DNA from: Saccopteryx bilineata
Lineage: Eukaryota > Chordata > Mammalia > Chiroptera > Emballonuridae
Length of the DNA stretch: 64,000 nt
Direction of reading: 5' to 3'
Assembly: GCF_036850765.1 (NCBI RefSeq)
Contig: NC_089492.1
Location: forward strand, 70,122,982 to 70,186,981
Shown: positions 1 to 10,974 of the stretch, piece after piece
Layout of the letters: each line of letters starts with the position of its first letter
Position numbering within the stretch: position 1 is the stretch's first letter
Position numbers and translations under genes: made by a program
Notes under the pieces: model-generated
Told to the model about the DNA's origin: nothing
Databases searched by the model: none
What the model saw: only the letters and a program-made list of their open reading frames with translations

Positions 1-570
1 GCCAAGATCCCTTGGGACAGGATGCCCTGGCCCCAGTGACAGGAGGAAAAGGACCGGACCCGGACTTGGCATGGCATATGTCTCCTCCTATGAGATTATA
101 AGCCCTTGGAGGACAGGAGACTCTTGGGAGAAAAAAAAAAAAACTACTTACAAATTGTCAACTCTGGCAAAGGACTTGTATCCAGATTATGCAGAGAATT
201 CTTAAAACTCAATAGTAAACATCTTCAGTTAAAAAGCAGGTGGAATGAAGAGAGCTTCCTTCCATGGTAGGTCCCTTGGACGTACCATGGGATCGTGACT
301 CATTCATTGAGTTGAATAGTGGCAAGAAAGCCCCAGCTTGAGCAGAAAGCCTGTGTCTAAAAGGCTGGAGTCACTGATTTGTCAGTAGAGAGATGCCTAT
401 GAAGCCCCACTGCTGATGCAGAGTGTGCACATCGCGGCCCTGCGGAAGCTGTCAGGCCTCGGAGGCAGCGTGCAGCAGGGAAGCAGGCATGCTCTTAGCT
501 GCCGGGTTGTCTTGGGCTGGACGTCAAGGCCTGGCCCTTTATAGCTGGCTGTCTTGGCAGAGTTAGTGCC
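1..570. other. Unassigned non-coding sequence
   Basis: No open frame of note and no repeat family that I recognise. A moderately GC-rich patch near 430-520 has a few CpGs but is far too small and CpG-poor to be a CpG island. A run of A lies near 130-142. Confidence 0.5.
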
Positions 571-574
571 CTGA

Positions 575-700
575 ACCTCAGTTTCTGTATCCTAAAATGA
601 AGATGAAACTACCTATGACCCACAGTTAATGTGGAAATGAAAGGTGATAAGATATGAGACCAAGTACATGGCAGCCAGACATTAAATGGTAGCTAGGATC
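575..700 (+). repeat. MIR SINE fragment
   Basis: The MIR central segment is recognisable (cctcagtttctgtatcctaa, then a block resembling the family's gataataat region and 3' part). It is strongly diverged, as expected for this ancient mammalian tRNA-derived SINE. Boundaries are approximate. Confidence 0.55.
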
Positions 701-902
701 ATGTATAAAGCAATAGTCCTGTCTGTAGAGAGTAATAAATAAACCTTTCAACCTGCACTCCACTGAATTCTGCCAAAGTGCTGTCTGCAGAGAATAGCCA
801 GTGGAGGATAGAGGGTCAGATGACAAAACAAAACACCTAGCTCCCAGAGGTTCCTGAGCTAGAAGGGATCTCAGAGAGCCTGTGCCTCTGGCGATGGACA
901 GT

Positions 903-1378
903 GTTATCCGGTGCATTTGTTTCCTAGGGCTGTGTAACAAAGTGCCTCCAATTGTGTGACTAAAACAACAGATTTGTTTTTGCATGATCCTGGAAGCTAG
1001 AAGGCCAGAGCCAATGTCAGCAGGGCTGTGGTCCCTCTCAAACCTGTAGAACAGTCCTTCCTTGCCTCTTCCTTGCTTCCGATGGTCACAGCAAGCTTTG
1101 GCGTCCTTGGCTCCTAGATGCATCATTAATTCATGTGGCATTCTCGTATGTCTTCACAGCATTTCCCTCTGAATGGATCTGTCTCTGTGTCCAAATTTTC
1201 TCTTTTTATAAGGCCACCAGTCATACTGGATTCCAGCCCATCCTAATGAATGACCCCATTTCAACTTGCTTACCTTTATAAAGAACCTATTACCAAATTA
1301 GGTCACATTTCTGAGGTAGTGGGGATTAGGTCCTCAATGGCTCACTTTAGGGGACACAATTCAGCCTCTAACACCTGG
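903..1378 (-). mobile_element. MaLR-type solo LTR (MLT1-like)
   Basis: Read on the minus strand this has the typical order of an ERVL-MaLR LTR. It has an inner part with the vertebrate gaattgtgtcccc-like region (here ggacacaattcagcc on the plus strand near 1355), a 'ctaatccagtatgactggtgg' block near 1220, and an end with 'tttgttacacagccctaggaaac'. No internal gag/pol region flanks it, so it is a solo LTR. Heavy divergence makes it old. A 171-codon minus-strand frame crosses it and I regard that frame as chance. Confidence 0.75.
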
Positions 1379-1379
1379 T

Positions 1380-2384
1380 TAGTATGAGTTAGAGATCTTC
1401 GTTGTCATTTGGTACTAAATGTGCTTACAAAAACAGATGGCTGCTTATTTTATAGAGCAAATGTTCTAGCTTTCTTGAGCCAAGAGGAAGGTTCCATTCT
1501 TGAGAGCTGAGGGAGGATAACTGTTCCTCCACCATGCCTAACCCCTCCCTTACCAAGCACCTCCGTGTCCACGGTATAAGGCAGGGGAGGCCTAGGGGGT
1601 GGACAGCCTCTTCATCCGCAGAGGCCGGCTGAGAAAGCCATCCAGGAGTCCCACCTCACTGGGCCACACTGCCTCCTGCAGCCTTCTGCAGCTGTGCCTG
1701 GGGTGCCGCCGCCCAGTCACTAACATAGAATTCTGGATCTTCTCACAACAGTCTCAGCCCAGAAGTGGGCAGTGTGAGGCCCCCGCACCAGGAACAAGCC
1801 TAGTCTATCGTGTGTGGGGCTGCTACAGGGGCTCTGCAGTCAGGGCCGTCCCCTGGAGTACCTGGGAAACAGGTAGCAGCCTTGTGAAGTAGATGTCCAC
1901 TGCTGGGGTCGATGGCTCCCCTCACTTCCTGCCACTGCTGCTTCCTTCTGTTCTTTCCCTGCTCTCCCATTCCATCCACCCTGCCCATCCCCAGCCGTCT
2001 TCCCCTCTGACTGCGACCTGTGTGCTATTCACCCCAGTATCTGATACGCATACAGCCGGGGTTTTATACCCTTTATATGAGAGCACAGTCATGTGGACAG
2101 TGGTTAAGAGTCATGGCTCTGGATCTAGGTTGAACATTTACATTTCACCTGGGACATGTTTGAAATTCCAATGGCTAGCTTTTCCCCAGACTAATTACAA
2201 CAGAATGTTTCGGGAAAGGATCCAAGCTTCAGTATTTTTTATTCCAAATGTTTGATTCCAATGTTTGGCCAAAGTTTAAAATCACTGACTTAATAGGAAG
2301 CAGAGTAGAAGAGCTAAGTTGCTTACATAACTTTCACGCTGGGCCCTGCCTGTGGCTAAATGATAGTTAGTGCAGTAGATTGGG
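1380..2384. other. Unassigned non-coding stretch
   Basis: Short overlapping frames on both strands show no recognisable domain. A piece near 2095-2145 (agtggttaagagtcatggct) looks like the 5' head of a MIR element on the plus strand. Pyrimidine-rich sequence at 1915-2010 may be a LINE-2 remnant, but I cannot establish it. Confidence 0.4.
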
Positions 2385-3060
2385 CAAGAGAGGGCAGGGG
2401 GTTAGAGATGGAGAGGTGGGGCAGCTGCAGGCAATCATGGAAGGTGAAATAACAGAGGTTGGGGAAATTGCAGGAGTAAAAGAGAGAGGAGTCTAGATAA
2501 GGCCCAGATCTCAGGTTCTATTAAATCAATATAAGGAAGGCAGGAGGAGGGAAAAATGATTTTGGTTTTGGACATGCTGAAGGTCACGGGCTTTCGGAGC
2601 TATGGCAGTGTTGGACATTCAGGGGGTGGGGCAGAGATTTCATTTGGGAATCACTGGCATGAAATGATACCTAACGCCTTGGGAGTCGATGGGATTGTCA
2701 CAGGAGAGCAGGCAGGGTGGGAGAACAGAGCCAGGGTCAGCGCCATGTGTCCAGGGCAGAGGAAGGGGCTGGAGAGCAGAGGGGGGCGTTCCAGGGGTGA
2801 AGGGAGAGCAGGAGAGGTTCACAAAATATAACGGAGCAGACGGTCTTGGGGAAGGAAACTGATGAGCAGGTCAGATGATGATGCTAGATCAAGTATCGGG
2901 TTTATTGAACGTGGCAGTGTGGAGGTCACTGATGTCATAGGCCAGGTCATTTTAGCAGAGTGCTGGGGGCCAGAGTCTGACCACAGTGAGGCTGAAGAGA
3001 GCAGTAAGGACACAGCAACAGCAAGTGTAGATGCTCTCCTGACAAGCTGACTGTGGATGG
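2385..3060 (-). mobile_element. LINE-2 (CR1-clade) fossil fragment
   Basis: The plus strand carries the reverse complement of conserved LINE-2 3' sequence (for example ttttggttttggacatgctg near 2563, and the gagcaggcagggtgggagaa block near 2706). No reading frame is intact. This is an ancient, dead copy. The family call rests on remembered consensus patterns. Confidence 0.55.
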
Positions 3061-3090
3061 AAAGGAGAATGAAGAATGTAGGGAAGGAAG

Positions 3091-3126
3091 GGTGTGTGTG
3101 TGTGTGTGTGTGTATGTGTGTGTGTA

Positions 3127-3184
<58 letters not shown>
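3091..3184. repeat. Compound (GT)n-(GA)n microsatellite
   Basis: GT repeats with two A interruptions run from about 3092 to 3146 and pass directly into a pure GA tract up to 3184. Minus-strand frames through it give Ser-Leu and Thr-His runs that are not genes. Confidence 0.97.
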
Positions 3185-3187
<3 letters not shown>

Positions 3188-4517
3188 ATAAGCCATGGGG
3201 AAAGAATCAGTACCAAGGACAGAGATGCATAGTTGATACATCAGGGATGAGGGATGGTACCTAGAGATGGTGGAGCTCTGAGGCAGTCACTCCTTTGTTT
3301 TGTTTCTTTTTTGTATGTGAGCTTAGAGAAACCATAAAGATTTCTGTAAGGAAGACTGTGGTGTCAGACCACTTTCATCTGAACCTTTCCTGGAAAGAGG
3401 CCAGGGTGGGTGCAGTGGGGACCAATGCTGAAGTTTGGGTGCTGACTGCAGAGCGAAAGTAAGACTTCCTTTAGAGCAGGATCCAAGGAGTGAGTGTGGG
3501 CTGAGTCCCAAGAAATGCTGAGTTTCAAAGTCAAAGAAATCAAGAATGGTCTTCAAGTTCAAGTTACAAGTAGGGCCAAGCCCACTTGACTAAGCCAAGG
3601 CCAGGTGCCCCTGAGTAACGCACATGGTATGGAGGGACAGTCAAAACTACAGGAAGGTGAGTCCCGGTGCTGACCCTTGCTCAGCCATCCCCTGGGTCAG
3701 TCGTAAAGCTGCGAGCTGCCCACTGCAGAATGGCTGCTGCTCTCTGCTTTGAACAACGCAAGCCTTACAGTGGCTGCTGATCGAAATGGAGCAGGATTTA
3801 AATAAAGAGGCTGGAGGAGAACAGAAAAGGAAGCTGATGAAGGACAAATATAAGAGTGGCCTGGCTGAAATTGGAGACTAGAAATGTGTAGTGGGATCAG
3901 CCCTTGAAGCTGGGTAATCATCCCCGTATGAAGTTGGCTGCCTGGGCACAATGGCACACAGACAGCCTTGTATTGGTGATCCTGCCGGGCAAGTGAGGTA
4001 GAAGTCCAGGGCCCAGGTAGGTGGTCAGGGAGGCTGAAGAAAGAACCAGCCAAGTAGGGTAGAAGCAATATTATTTTTAAACAGAGATACTGACAGAGCT
4101 CTCCAATCACAAAGCCAGTGAGGGACTCGCTAGTATGAAAATTAACCCAAGCCAAGATGGCACTTCTCTGCGTTCAAAGAGTAGAATCTCCTGATTCTTT
4201 CCCTCAAGGTATCCTCCTCCCTGACTGTCACTCTCAGTCTCCATTTCCCCTCTCGCAGGGAGGGCGTTCTACTCTCCCTTCCCTGTGGTTGGTGATCGGG
4301 TATGCGGAGGAGCAGCACCCTTTTGCTGTGACGACATAATATTTCTGTGTTGATTGAAATGGCAGTCGCTGGAAGAACCAGGGCCCACAATTCTGTATTT
4401 TTTTTCCTGTATCTCTTTTCTTTTTTCTAATAAAGAACACTGGTTATTTCCCACAGGCCTTCCATGAATGGAGAAAAAGTAGAACCCCACAAACTAACCT
4501 GGTTTGCCATTTACTTA
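3185..4517. other. Unassigned non-coding stretch
   Basis: Several short frames (60-150 codons) on both strands overlap each other, with no recognisable domain and no splice-like organisation. No repeat family recognised. Confidence 0.4.
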
Positions 4518-4533
4518 AAATACGCCAAGTGCT

Positions 4534-4862
4534 GACCAGGCGGTGGCACAGTGGATAGAGCGTCGGACTGGGATGTGGAGGACCCAGGTTCGAGACCCCG
4601 AGGTTGCCAGCTTGAGCGTGAGCTCATCTGGTTTGAGCAAGGCTCACCAGCTTGAGCCCAAGGTTGCTGCCTCGAGCAAGGGGTCACTCGGTCTGCTGTA
4701 GCCCCCTGGTCAAGGCACATATGAGAAATCAATCAATGAACAACTAAGGAGCCACAATGAAGAATTGATGTTTCTCATCTCTCTCCATTCCTGTCTGTCC
4801 CTATCTGTCCCTTTCTCTGACTCTCTCTGTCTCAGCCACAAAAAAAAAAAAAAAAAATTAAT
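4534..4862 (+). mobile_element. tRNA-derived bat SINE (short-body class)
   Basis: The tRNA-like head has an A box (tggcacagtgga) and a B box (ggttcgagacc). A body with repeated 'agcttgag' words, a CT-rich segment and an A-rich tail near 4838-4862 follow. A target-site duplication flanks it: aaatacgccaagtgct (4518-4533) and aaatacaccaagtgct (4863-4878), one mismatch in 16. L1-mediated retroposition is the expected mechanism for such a SINE. Confidence 0.9.
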
Positions 4863-4878
4863 AAATACACCAAGTGCT

Positions 4879-6060
4879 ATTAACTGGACTACCTGATTAC
4901 CTACCCTGGGTCTGCCGGATAATTAAAGAGTGGCTGGACAGTGAAGATGAAACCATGCCAGCATTTTACAAGAAGAATTTTTTGTGCTGTCTCTCCTTTG
5001 TTTGATGAACTTAGTCTGAACTAATGAGACTGTCACATTGGGGCTGGTAAATATACTGGGAGCAGAATGGGAGGCTGCCTTTCCTCTTGTTTTAAAAAGC
5101 ACCTTGTTTATTCTGCTAAGTAAAGGAGTTGGCAGGATCGAGGGAAGGATATAAATCTTTTTAGTTGTAATAGAAATTTTTTTATTGTTGGTTCATTTAT
5201 TCTATTTTATGACATTATGTTACATTTTAAAATATGGAAGTGAAACTCGCCCTGAGGAGTAAAAAATGCCAGCTCCCTATAGTTTTATTAGATATTCAGA
5301 CATAAAATATCTTAATGAAAATTTATGAGGGGGGGGGAACTGGATAATCTGGGAAGAATCCTGCAAAGGAGCCTGCCTCCTCTAGACATTCAATAAATAT
5401 TAATAGATGGTCGTGAGAATTTAAATTTGGTTCTCAGCTCCAATTTTACTGCCTTCTTTCTCCTTCCGCGGTTACCCAAAATTATGCAACCACAGTGTGT
5501 GTGCAATGCTTCGAACAGAACACGTATTTCTGTCTCAACGTGGGGTGAATTAACCAAACTATGGCATGGCAGACCTGGAATGCTGTGATCCACACCATTA
5601 TTAAAAGTGAGTGAATCACCGTTCTCGTCTTTGGAAGCAGTCAAGATAGGTAGGGTATGATGGGTCTTGGGCTCTGCCCCAGCTCTGTGTGGCATCCTCA
5701 TGGACAGGTAGCCCATTGGCAGGTATATACATGAGAATTCTCTGGGAGCCTTTTCAGGATAAGTTAGTTATTCAAAGGCCAGAGGTGATTCCTCGATGCC
5801 TGAGTGAGACCAGATCAATGTCAAAGTCCCAAGGTAAAGCGATCAGAATTCACATAAGGTGACCAATGTCACAGGCAGAAGCAAAGAAATTCAACATGAC
5901 TGGCATTGAGAATGTGGACAGCCTCTTTCTAAAACAAAGGAAGCAGTGGTCCCCATAGTCAACTCAGATGCATGCCTTGACTTGGTCTTTCTTTTTTTTT
6001 TTTCTTCTCTGGAGGCTTTATAAGACCTCTCCTGGTGGAAGGAGAGGCCTGGATGTCACA
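4879..6060. other. Unassigned non-coding stretch
   Basis: AT-rich in its first half, with a short poly-G run near 5331-5339 and a T-rich run near 5992-6003. A 108-codon minus-strand frame (5390-5716) has no recognisable domain. I see no repeat or regulatory element that I can name. Confidence 0.4.
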
Positions 6061-6064
6061 GAAG

Positions 6065-6255
6065 TCTGGAGCCAGACTAGCCCAGCCTGAATCTTGGCCT
6101 GCGCACTTACCTTCTTGGACTTATGCAAGTGAATTGACCTCTCTAAGCCTTTAGTCTTCTAACTTGGAAGCGGGGTTAATAATATCTATCTGTTCAGGTT
6201 GTCGTGAACATTAATTAAATGAGGTAATGTATGAAAGCATCTAGCACACAAGAAT
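6065..6255 (+). repeat. MIR SINE
   Basis: The MIR order is clear: tctggagccagactagcc, an acttacct...gcaagtgaattgacctctct segment, a ggggttaataatatctatct segment, then attaattaaatgaggtaatgt and agcatctagcacaca. It is diverged but near full length. Confidence 0.8.
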
Positions 6256-6387
6256 TTCTGAATAACTGTTTCTCTCTTTCCCTTTCATGAGTAAACATTC
6301 AAACCACACACATGATGGAGGCCTGTACAGAAATTCTCATTTTGCAAGTAGGGCACGGAAGGCGTTCCCTTGTCCAGGGTCTCAGGA

Positions 6388-6545
6388 GGTGGCTCTCACA
6401 TTTGGTCCCTGGAGTAGCAGCAATAGTATCACCTGGGAACTAGGGTCCCAGCGCAGACCTACTGATTCAGAAACTCAGGATTAAGAATCAGAACCCCAGT
6501 CAATTTACCAAGCCCTCCAGCTGGTAGCACTGTAACCTGAAGTGA
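6388..6545. mobile_element. Old hAT-Charlie fossil (MER3/MER20-like)
   Basis: Contains the recognisable words 'atcacctgggaact', 'cagacctactgattcagaaactc' and 'aagccctccag' of mammalian non-autonomous hAT-Charlie elements. Exact subfamily and ends are uncertain. Confidence 0.55.
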
Positions 6546-6892
6546 TAAACTGTCATATTAGGAAAAATCAGGTCAACAACTCACAGAATCCAGTGGATGT
6601 AGAGCTCACAGGCCTCAGGTGGACACTTTATACTAGTGACAGTCTCCTGTTTACCTCCCCAGATTCGTGTGGTGTTGGCAAGTCTGTACTTTGAGCTGCG
6701 CAGGTTGGCTCAGGCGAATATCTAAGTGATGCTACCTAAGTTTTGGACTTAAGGGTATCAGTGATTTCCAAAATTCTTTTTACTGTCAGACCGTGTTTGA
6801 ATCATGTATCTTAATCAGGTTTGGGAAACAAATACAGAATTCATCACTTCCCTGTTGCACGAAGCCAATGTTTTTATTAATCAACAGGTAGA
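6546..6892. other. Unassigned non-coding stretch
   Basis: No recognisable repeat, coding frame or RNA gene. Confidence 0.4.
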
Positions 6893-7190
6893 GAATTTAT
6901 TTATTTCCAATTTTATTGAGATCTACTTGACATGTAACTGTGTAAGTTTAAGGTGTGCAACATAATGATGTGATATATGTCTATAGTGGGAAATGATTAC
7001 AACAGTAAGTTTACTTAACATCCATCACTTCACATAGTTACAGTTCTTTCTCCTTGTGATGAGACCTTTTAAGGTCTACCCTCTAACCAATTTTCAAATA
7101 TATAACAGTATGGTTAACTGGATTCACCATGCTGTACAATATGAAGCCAAACCTTAGTGGGCACCATCACCCGCTCTTCTCTCCCTCCCA
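6893..7190 (-). mobile_element. L1 3' end fragment
   Basis: The plus strand reads the reverse complement of an L1MA-type 3' UTR (attttattgagatctacttgacat, 'aaggtgtgcaacataatgatgtg', then 'tggttaactggattcaccatgctgtacaat'). Only the 3' end of the LINE is present, the usual result of 5' truncation. Confidence 0.75.
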
Positions 7191-8695
7191 ACTGTGTTTG
7201 GTGGCTGGATATCAAACTGGCCACGGCATATCTTGGAATATTTTAGCTATTGCAAAATCTGAGTTTCAAAGAGTCTTCACTATTAACAGCAGGCCAGAGA
7301 GTGAGCTTCAAAGGGGCCAGGATAGTTCAACTGGGGATTATGAGGCGCATGGTCAATCCATAATTTCTGACTTCCACTGTCTAGAGCAGAAGTGGACCAG
7401 AAGCTCTGTGTCTACTGCTGCTTCACAGAGCATCTTGGAATGACTCTTCAGCAGCGTCTGTCCTGCTTTGGATTAACTACACCCTGGCTTCCTCTCCCTC
7501 ACTGCCTACCCATGGAGGAGAAAGACAAAATGTAGCCTTGAGCTCAGGTGAACCACATGCATTCACAAATGAGCCCCCTTCAGCAATGCCCAAGCAGACC
7601 TGAGAAACAAAACCAGTGCTTTCACTATTGTACATACAGTGGCCACCAAAGGATAAGCATTGTTTCATCAAGGTCCAACACTTGCTAGAATGATTGCTGG
7701 AACCTTTAGGGAAGAGTGTTCATAATGAGAGGAAAATGGATTAATCAAAACTCTAGCCTTGAGCTGTCAGCACCAGAATACAATATGTCAATTGGAGTAT
7801 GAATGAGGTGGCTTTGACAAGAATGCCATCTTGCTTGCTTTAGGCATTCCTATTTGGAGCAACCTGATTTAAGCAATGATTTTCTCTGCAGCAGATGAAT
7901 GCGTACCCACAGAATCCATTAGCTATGAAAGTCGTGGCATTGATTTTAGAATAAAAAATGCTGTTGCAAAAGAAAGAAATCATATTCTAATATCTCTACT
8001 GCTGACAGCCTGTATGAGCCTCTGGAGAGATCGGTTTGCAAAAGTAGAATCCTTTTGTAAAGAACAAATAACTTGTCGATTCAATGAACCGCCTACCGGA
8101 GTCTATAAAATCACCAAAAGTTAGGTTTAAATTAAACATCTAAAACAAAAATTTGTTTAAACCGGTATTACTTCCTGGGTTTGTAGATGTTCATGTATTT
8201 TCAGGTTCCCTGTGGGGTACATTGCAGTTCCAGTGACAGTTCTGACTGAAACCATCCCCCTGTCCTAAACTGACATGTGCAGCCCTGTCCCCAGAGCTAC
8301 ATTAAGAACCCATTTCAAGGTACTGCCCGCATCACAGCACATGTTACTTTGACACGAAAAACAGTCAGGAGAGGGGCCCTGTGTTTTTGAGGCCATAACA
8401 GCTTTATCCATAGCTTTCAAATTTTCCAGGCATGACAGATATGTCATCTGTATCCATTCCAGTACAGTCATATCAGCAATGTGAGAGTGATCTGTTGACA
8501 TGTTTGGACAAATTGTCTCGGTATTACTCAAAGCCAGAACTGGGAAGAAAATCATTTTTGGCAGAGTTTCATTGTTTCAAGTCTCCTTTCTATTACGCCT
8601 CTCCCGTTCCCTCGGGTGCTCAGGGTCTTCCCACCGCTGAGGGCTTCACTCTTGCTTGGAAGGACTATCTCCCTCAGCTTCCTCATATGTAACTA
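7191..8695. other. Unassigned non-coding stretch
   Basis: Holds several 80-100 codon frames on both strands (for example 7129-7443 plus, 7876-8124 plus, 8265-8555 minus). None shows a domain I know, and none is flanked by a convincing exon structure. No clear repeat. Confidence 0.4.
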
Positions 8696-8699
8696 AGAA

Positions 8700-8817
8700 T
8701 ATGTATTATTTATGTGTAATGTATACACATAGGGTTTTCAGAGGATTGACAGAAATGAAGATATATTGATACCCAACCTATAGAAAATGCTCAATAAATA
8801 TTAACTATTATTATTAT
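8700..8817 (+). repeat. Probable MIR 3' end
   Basis: 'gaaaatgctcaataaatattaactattattat' near 8785 matches the terminal part of MIR. Upstream sequence is too diverged to anchor the 5' limit. Confidence 0.45.
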
Positions 8818-9294
8818 GCTTATGCTTACCTGCTCCAGGAGGCCAAGGATGGATAATTTGGTGTTTATGTTTCTTCAATTGAACACTAAAAAGTTGACTA
8901 TGTTTCTGGTAGCTAAGGAAAAAATTAAAGCACAAAACAAAGAATATTAATATATGTATAGTTTGGGGGTGCAAATATTCACATACATACATACGGTAGG
9001 TGAAATTTTCATTTTAATGGCAAAAGAAAGCATATAAATTTATATGCAGAAAATCATTTTTTGAGTTATGTTTAGTATGAAGTAATGTTTGGGGTCCCTG
9101 GGTAAAGATTATTTGGTAACAGTAAATCTCTTCAACTAGGACTATGCAAAGTTTTTGTTTGTTTTATATGTTTATTTTAATGCTTCTGAGCAAGCTGTTC
9201 TTGAAACCATGCTGCCCCAGAGCTGACATCCTGACTCTGCTATTAGGAAGGAACTCAAGAAGGATTTTTGTTATTGATGGAGTGTGTTAGCATG
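8818..9294. other. AT-rich unassigned stretch
   Basis: No coding frame of note and no repeat family recognised. Confidence 0.4.
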
Positions 9295-9480
9295 GGAGTA
9301 GGGCCCAAAGGCTCTAGAATCATGCAGCTCAGAACTCAGCCCATCAGTGCCCACTGCTTCATGACATGCAGATTCCTTGGCCCACAGAGACCTAAGAAAT
9401 CAATCAGAACTTCCAGGGCAGCATGTTAATCTGTATTTTTAACAACCCCCCCACACACACACCAGGCAGTTTTGATTTTG
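9295..9480. mobile_element. Possible hAT-Charlie fossil
   Basis: 'atgcagattccttggcccac' followed by 'agacctaagaaatcaatcagaact' and 'aatctgtatttttaacaa' follows the layout of mammalian hAT-Charlie MITEs. Diverged, with no terminal repeats or target duplication identified. Confidence 0.4.
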
Positions 9481-9860
9481 ATATAACACTGAATTATTAG
9501 AAACACTAATTTATTGGCATTATGGCAACCTATTGATGAATGTCCCTCTCAAAAATCCAGTGCCTTAGATGGGACTGGGCAGATTTTAATACCCTAGATC
9601 TATGACTGAATCATATGGCAGTGTCTGCCATAGGGGGTGGGGGAGGGGTCAGGGTGGTTAATGAAATGGAGAGCCATGTGCGCGACATGAAACCCAAGGG
9701 GAGAGGCACCATTTGGTTGTAATTATTTAAAAACCAAACTTTTATTTCTCCGAAGTGGTTTCATATGGGCACAGGAAATGGGCATCTACAGGTAATGACA
9801 GTAGTTCACACGATAAACCTACAATCCTTTAAACACTTACCCAAGTAGATGTTTGAATCC
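9481..9860. other. Unassigned non-coding stretch
   Basis: No recognisable feature. A G-rich patch lies near 9633-9652. Confidence 0.4.
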
Positions 9861-9861
9861 C

Positions 9862-9925
9862 TGAAGTTCTACACTGCCTGGCACAATTTAGATACTCAAT
9901 CAATTTATGTTACATGATTAAATAC
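9862..9925 (+). repeat. MIR/LINE-2 3' terminal fragment
   Basis: 'actgcctggcacaatttagatactcaatcaattta' (9880-9914) matches the shared terminal motif of MIR and LINE-2 (gcctggcacatagtaggtgctcaataa). Too short to choose between the two. Confidence 0.45.
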
Positions 9926-9964
9926 CAAGAAGAATGTGCTGTAGGATAAATCAATTAGTATGGT

Positions 9965-10560
9965 TGTGAAGGCCTGGCCACACTCTTCTGAAAAAAACAG
10001 AAACAAAAACTTTCCTGGAGGAGGTATGGTTTCAGCGACCCTTGAAGAGGACGCAGAGCTTTGCGAGGAGGAGAAGAATTGCAGGCAGAAGAAGCAGTGT
10101 GTACAAAGGTACCAACATCAGAGAAACCTTGTCTTATTTGAAATTTCAAGTAGTCTAACATGGCAGGCATACCACTGTCCCACAGTCCCACACAGACATG
10201 GCACAGGGAGTAGGGCCAGTGACTACATGAAGGAAGAACAGCCCTGAGAGTTGTCAGAGCACAGGATGGAGTCGAGGGGGGGGGGCTGGATAGAATAAAC
10301 TTCTCTGCTGGGTGCTGGAGACCCAGCATCTGATCTGGGCTGATGTAGGAGAGCGCACACCTTGAGTCAAGATCAGTTTTCACTGAAGGTGAGGAAGGTG
10401 AAGGCAGCATTCCAGGAAGAGGATGAAGATGTAAGGGAATTGTATTCTGACAGTCAGGTTAGGAATGACCAAGAGGGAGAACCTTCAGGGTGGGAAGAGC
10501 CGGAAGAGGGAGAAAAACTCTATAGCACTTGTAGTTCAACCAAGCAGAGCGGTGTGCAAG
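9965..10560 (-). mobile_element. LINE-2 fossil fragment
   Basis: The plus strand shows diverged reverse complement of LINE-2 3' sequence: ttcctggaggaggtatggtttcagc, then gcaggcagaagaagcagtgtgtacaaagg, then motifs around 'ggcacagggagtagggcc'. Frames on both strands across it are not intact LINE proteins. Confidence 0.45.
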
Positions 10561-10970
10561 AAGAACAACAGCGGAAAAGAGGTAATTCTGTCCACTTGAC
10601 CTTAAATTCTAAGTAAAGAGTCTGTCATGGGCCGCGGATTGTCTGTTAGGCAGAGCACCTCTAGACTGAGGGGAGGGCCACTTGTTCTGCCCACTGTATA
10701 CAGTCTTATGTTGCATTCACCTATGTGCTTGAGAAAATGTACAATAGTAATCACAGAATAATGTTACCCAATCCTGTTTGCTTTTTATGAACCATATATT
10801 GGGAAAATATGTGCTCAAATTTATGAAGGGGAAAATGAGCTCTAACAGGTTCTGAGAAGACCTCCAAGAAGCAAATAAAGGAACAAAAGAATTGCCCCTT
10901 TGCAATCTGACACATGGTATATCCACCAAGCTATCTGTGCACCAATGCCTTCTACTCCCATTCTTTTAGG
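10561..10970. other. Unassigned non-coding stretch
   Basis: No recognisable repeat or gene. Confidence 0.4.
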
Positions 10971-10974
10971 TATT

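Noticed and set aside
430..520. Possible CpG island or promoter
   Set aside because: Only a handful of CpGs in under 100 bp, with no extended GC-rich region.
626..1141. 171-codon minus-strand open frame
   Set aside because: It lies largely inside a MaLR LTR and has no domain. Long chance frames in LTRs are common.
2819..3241. 140-codon minus-strand frame with Ser-Leu and Thr-His repeats
   Set aside because: It is a translation of the GT/GA microsatellite at 3091-3184.
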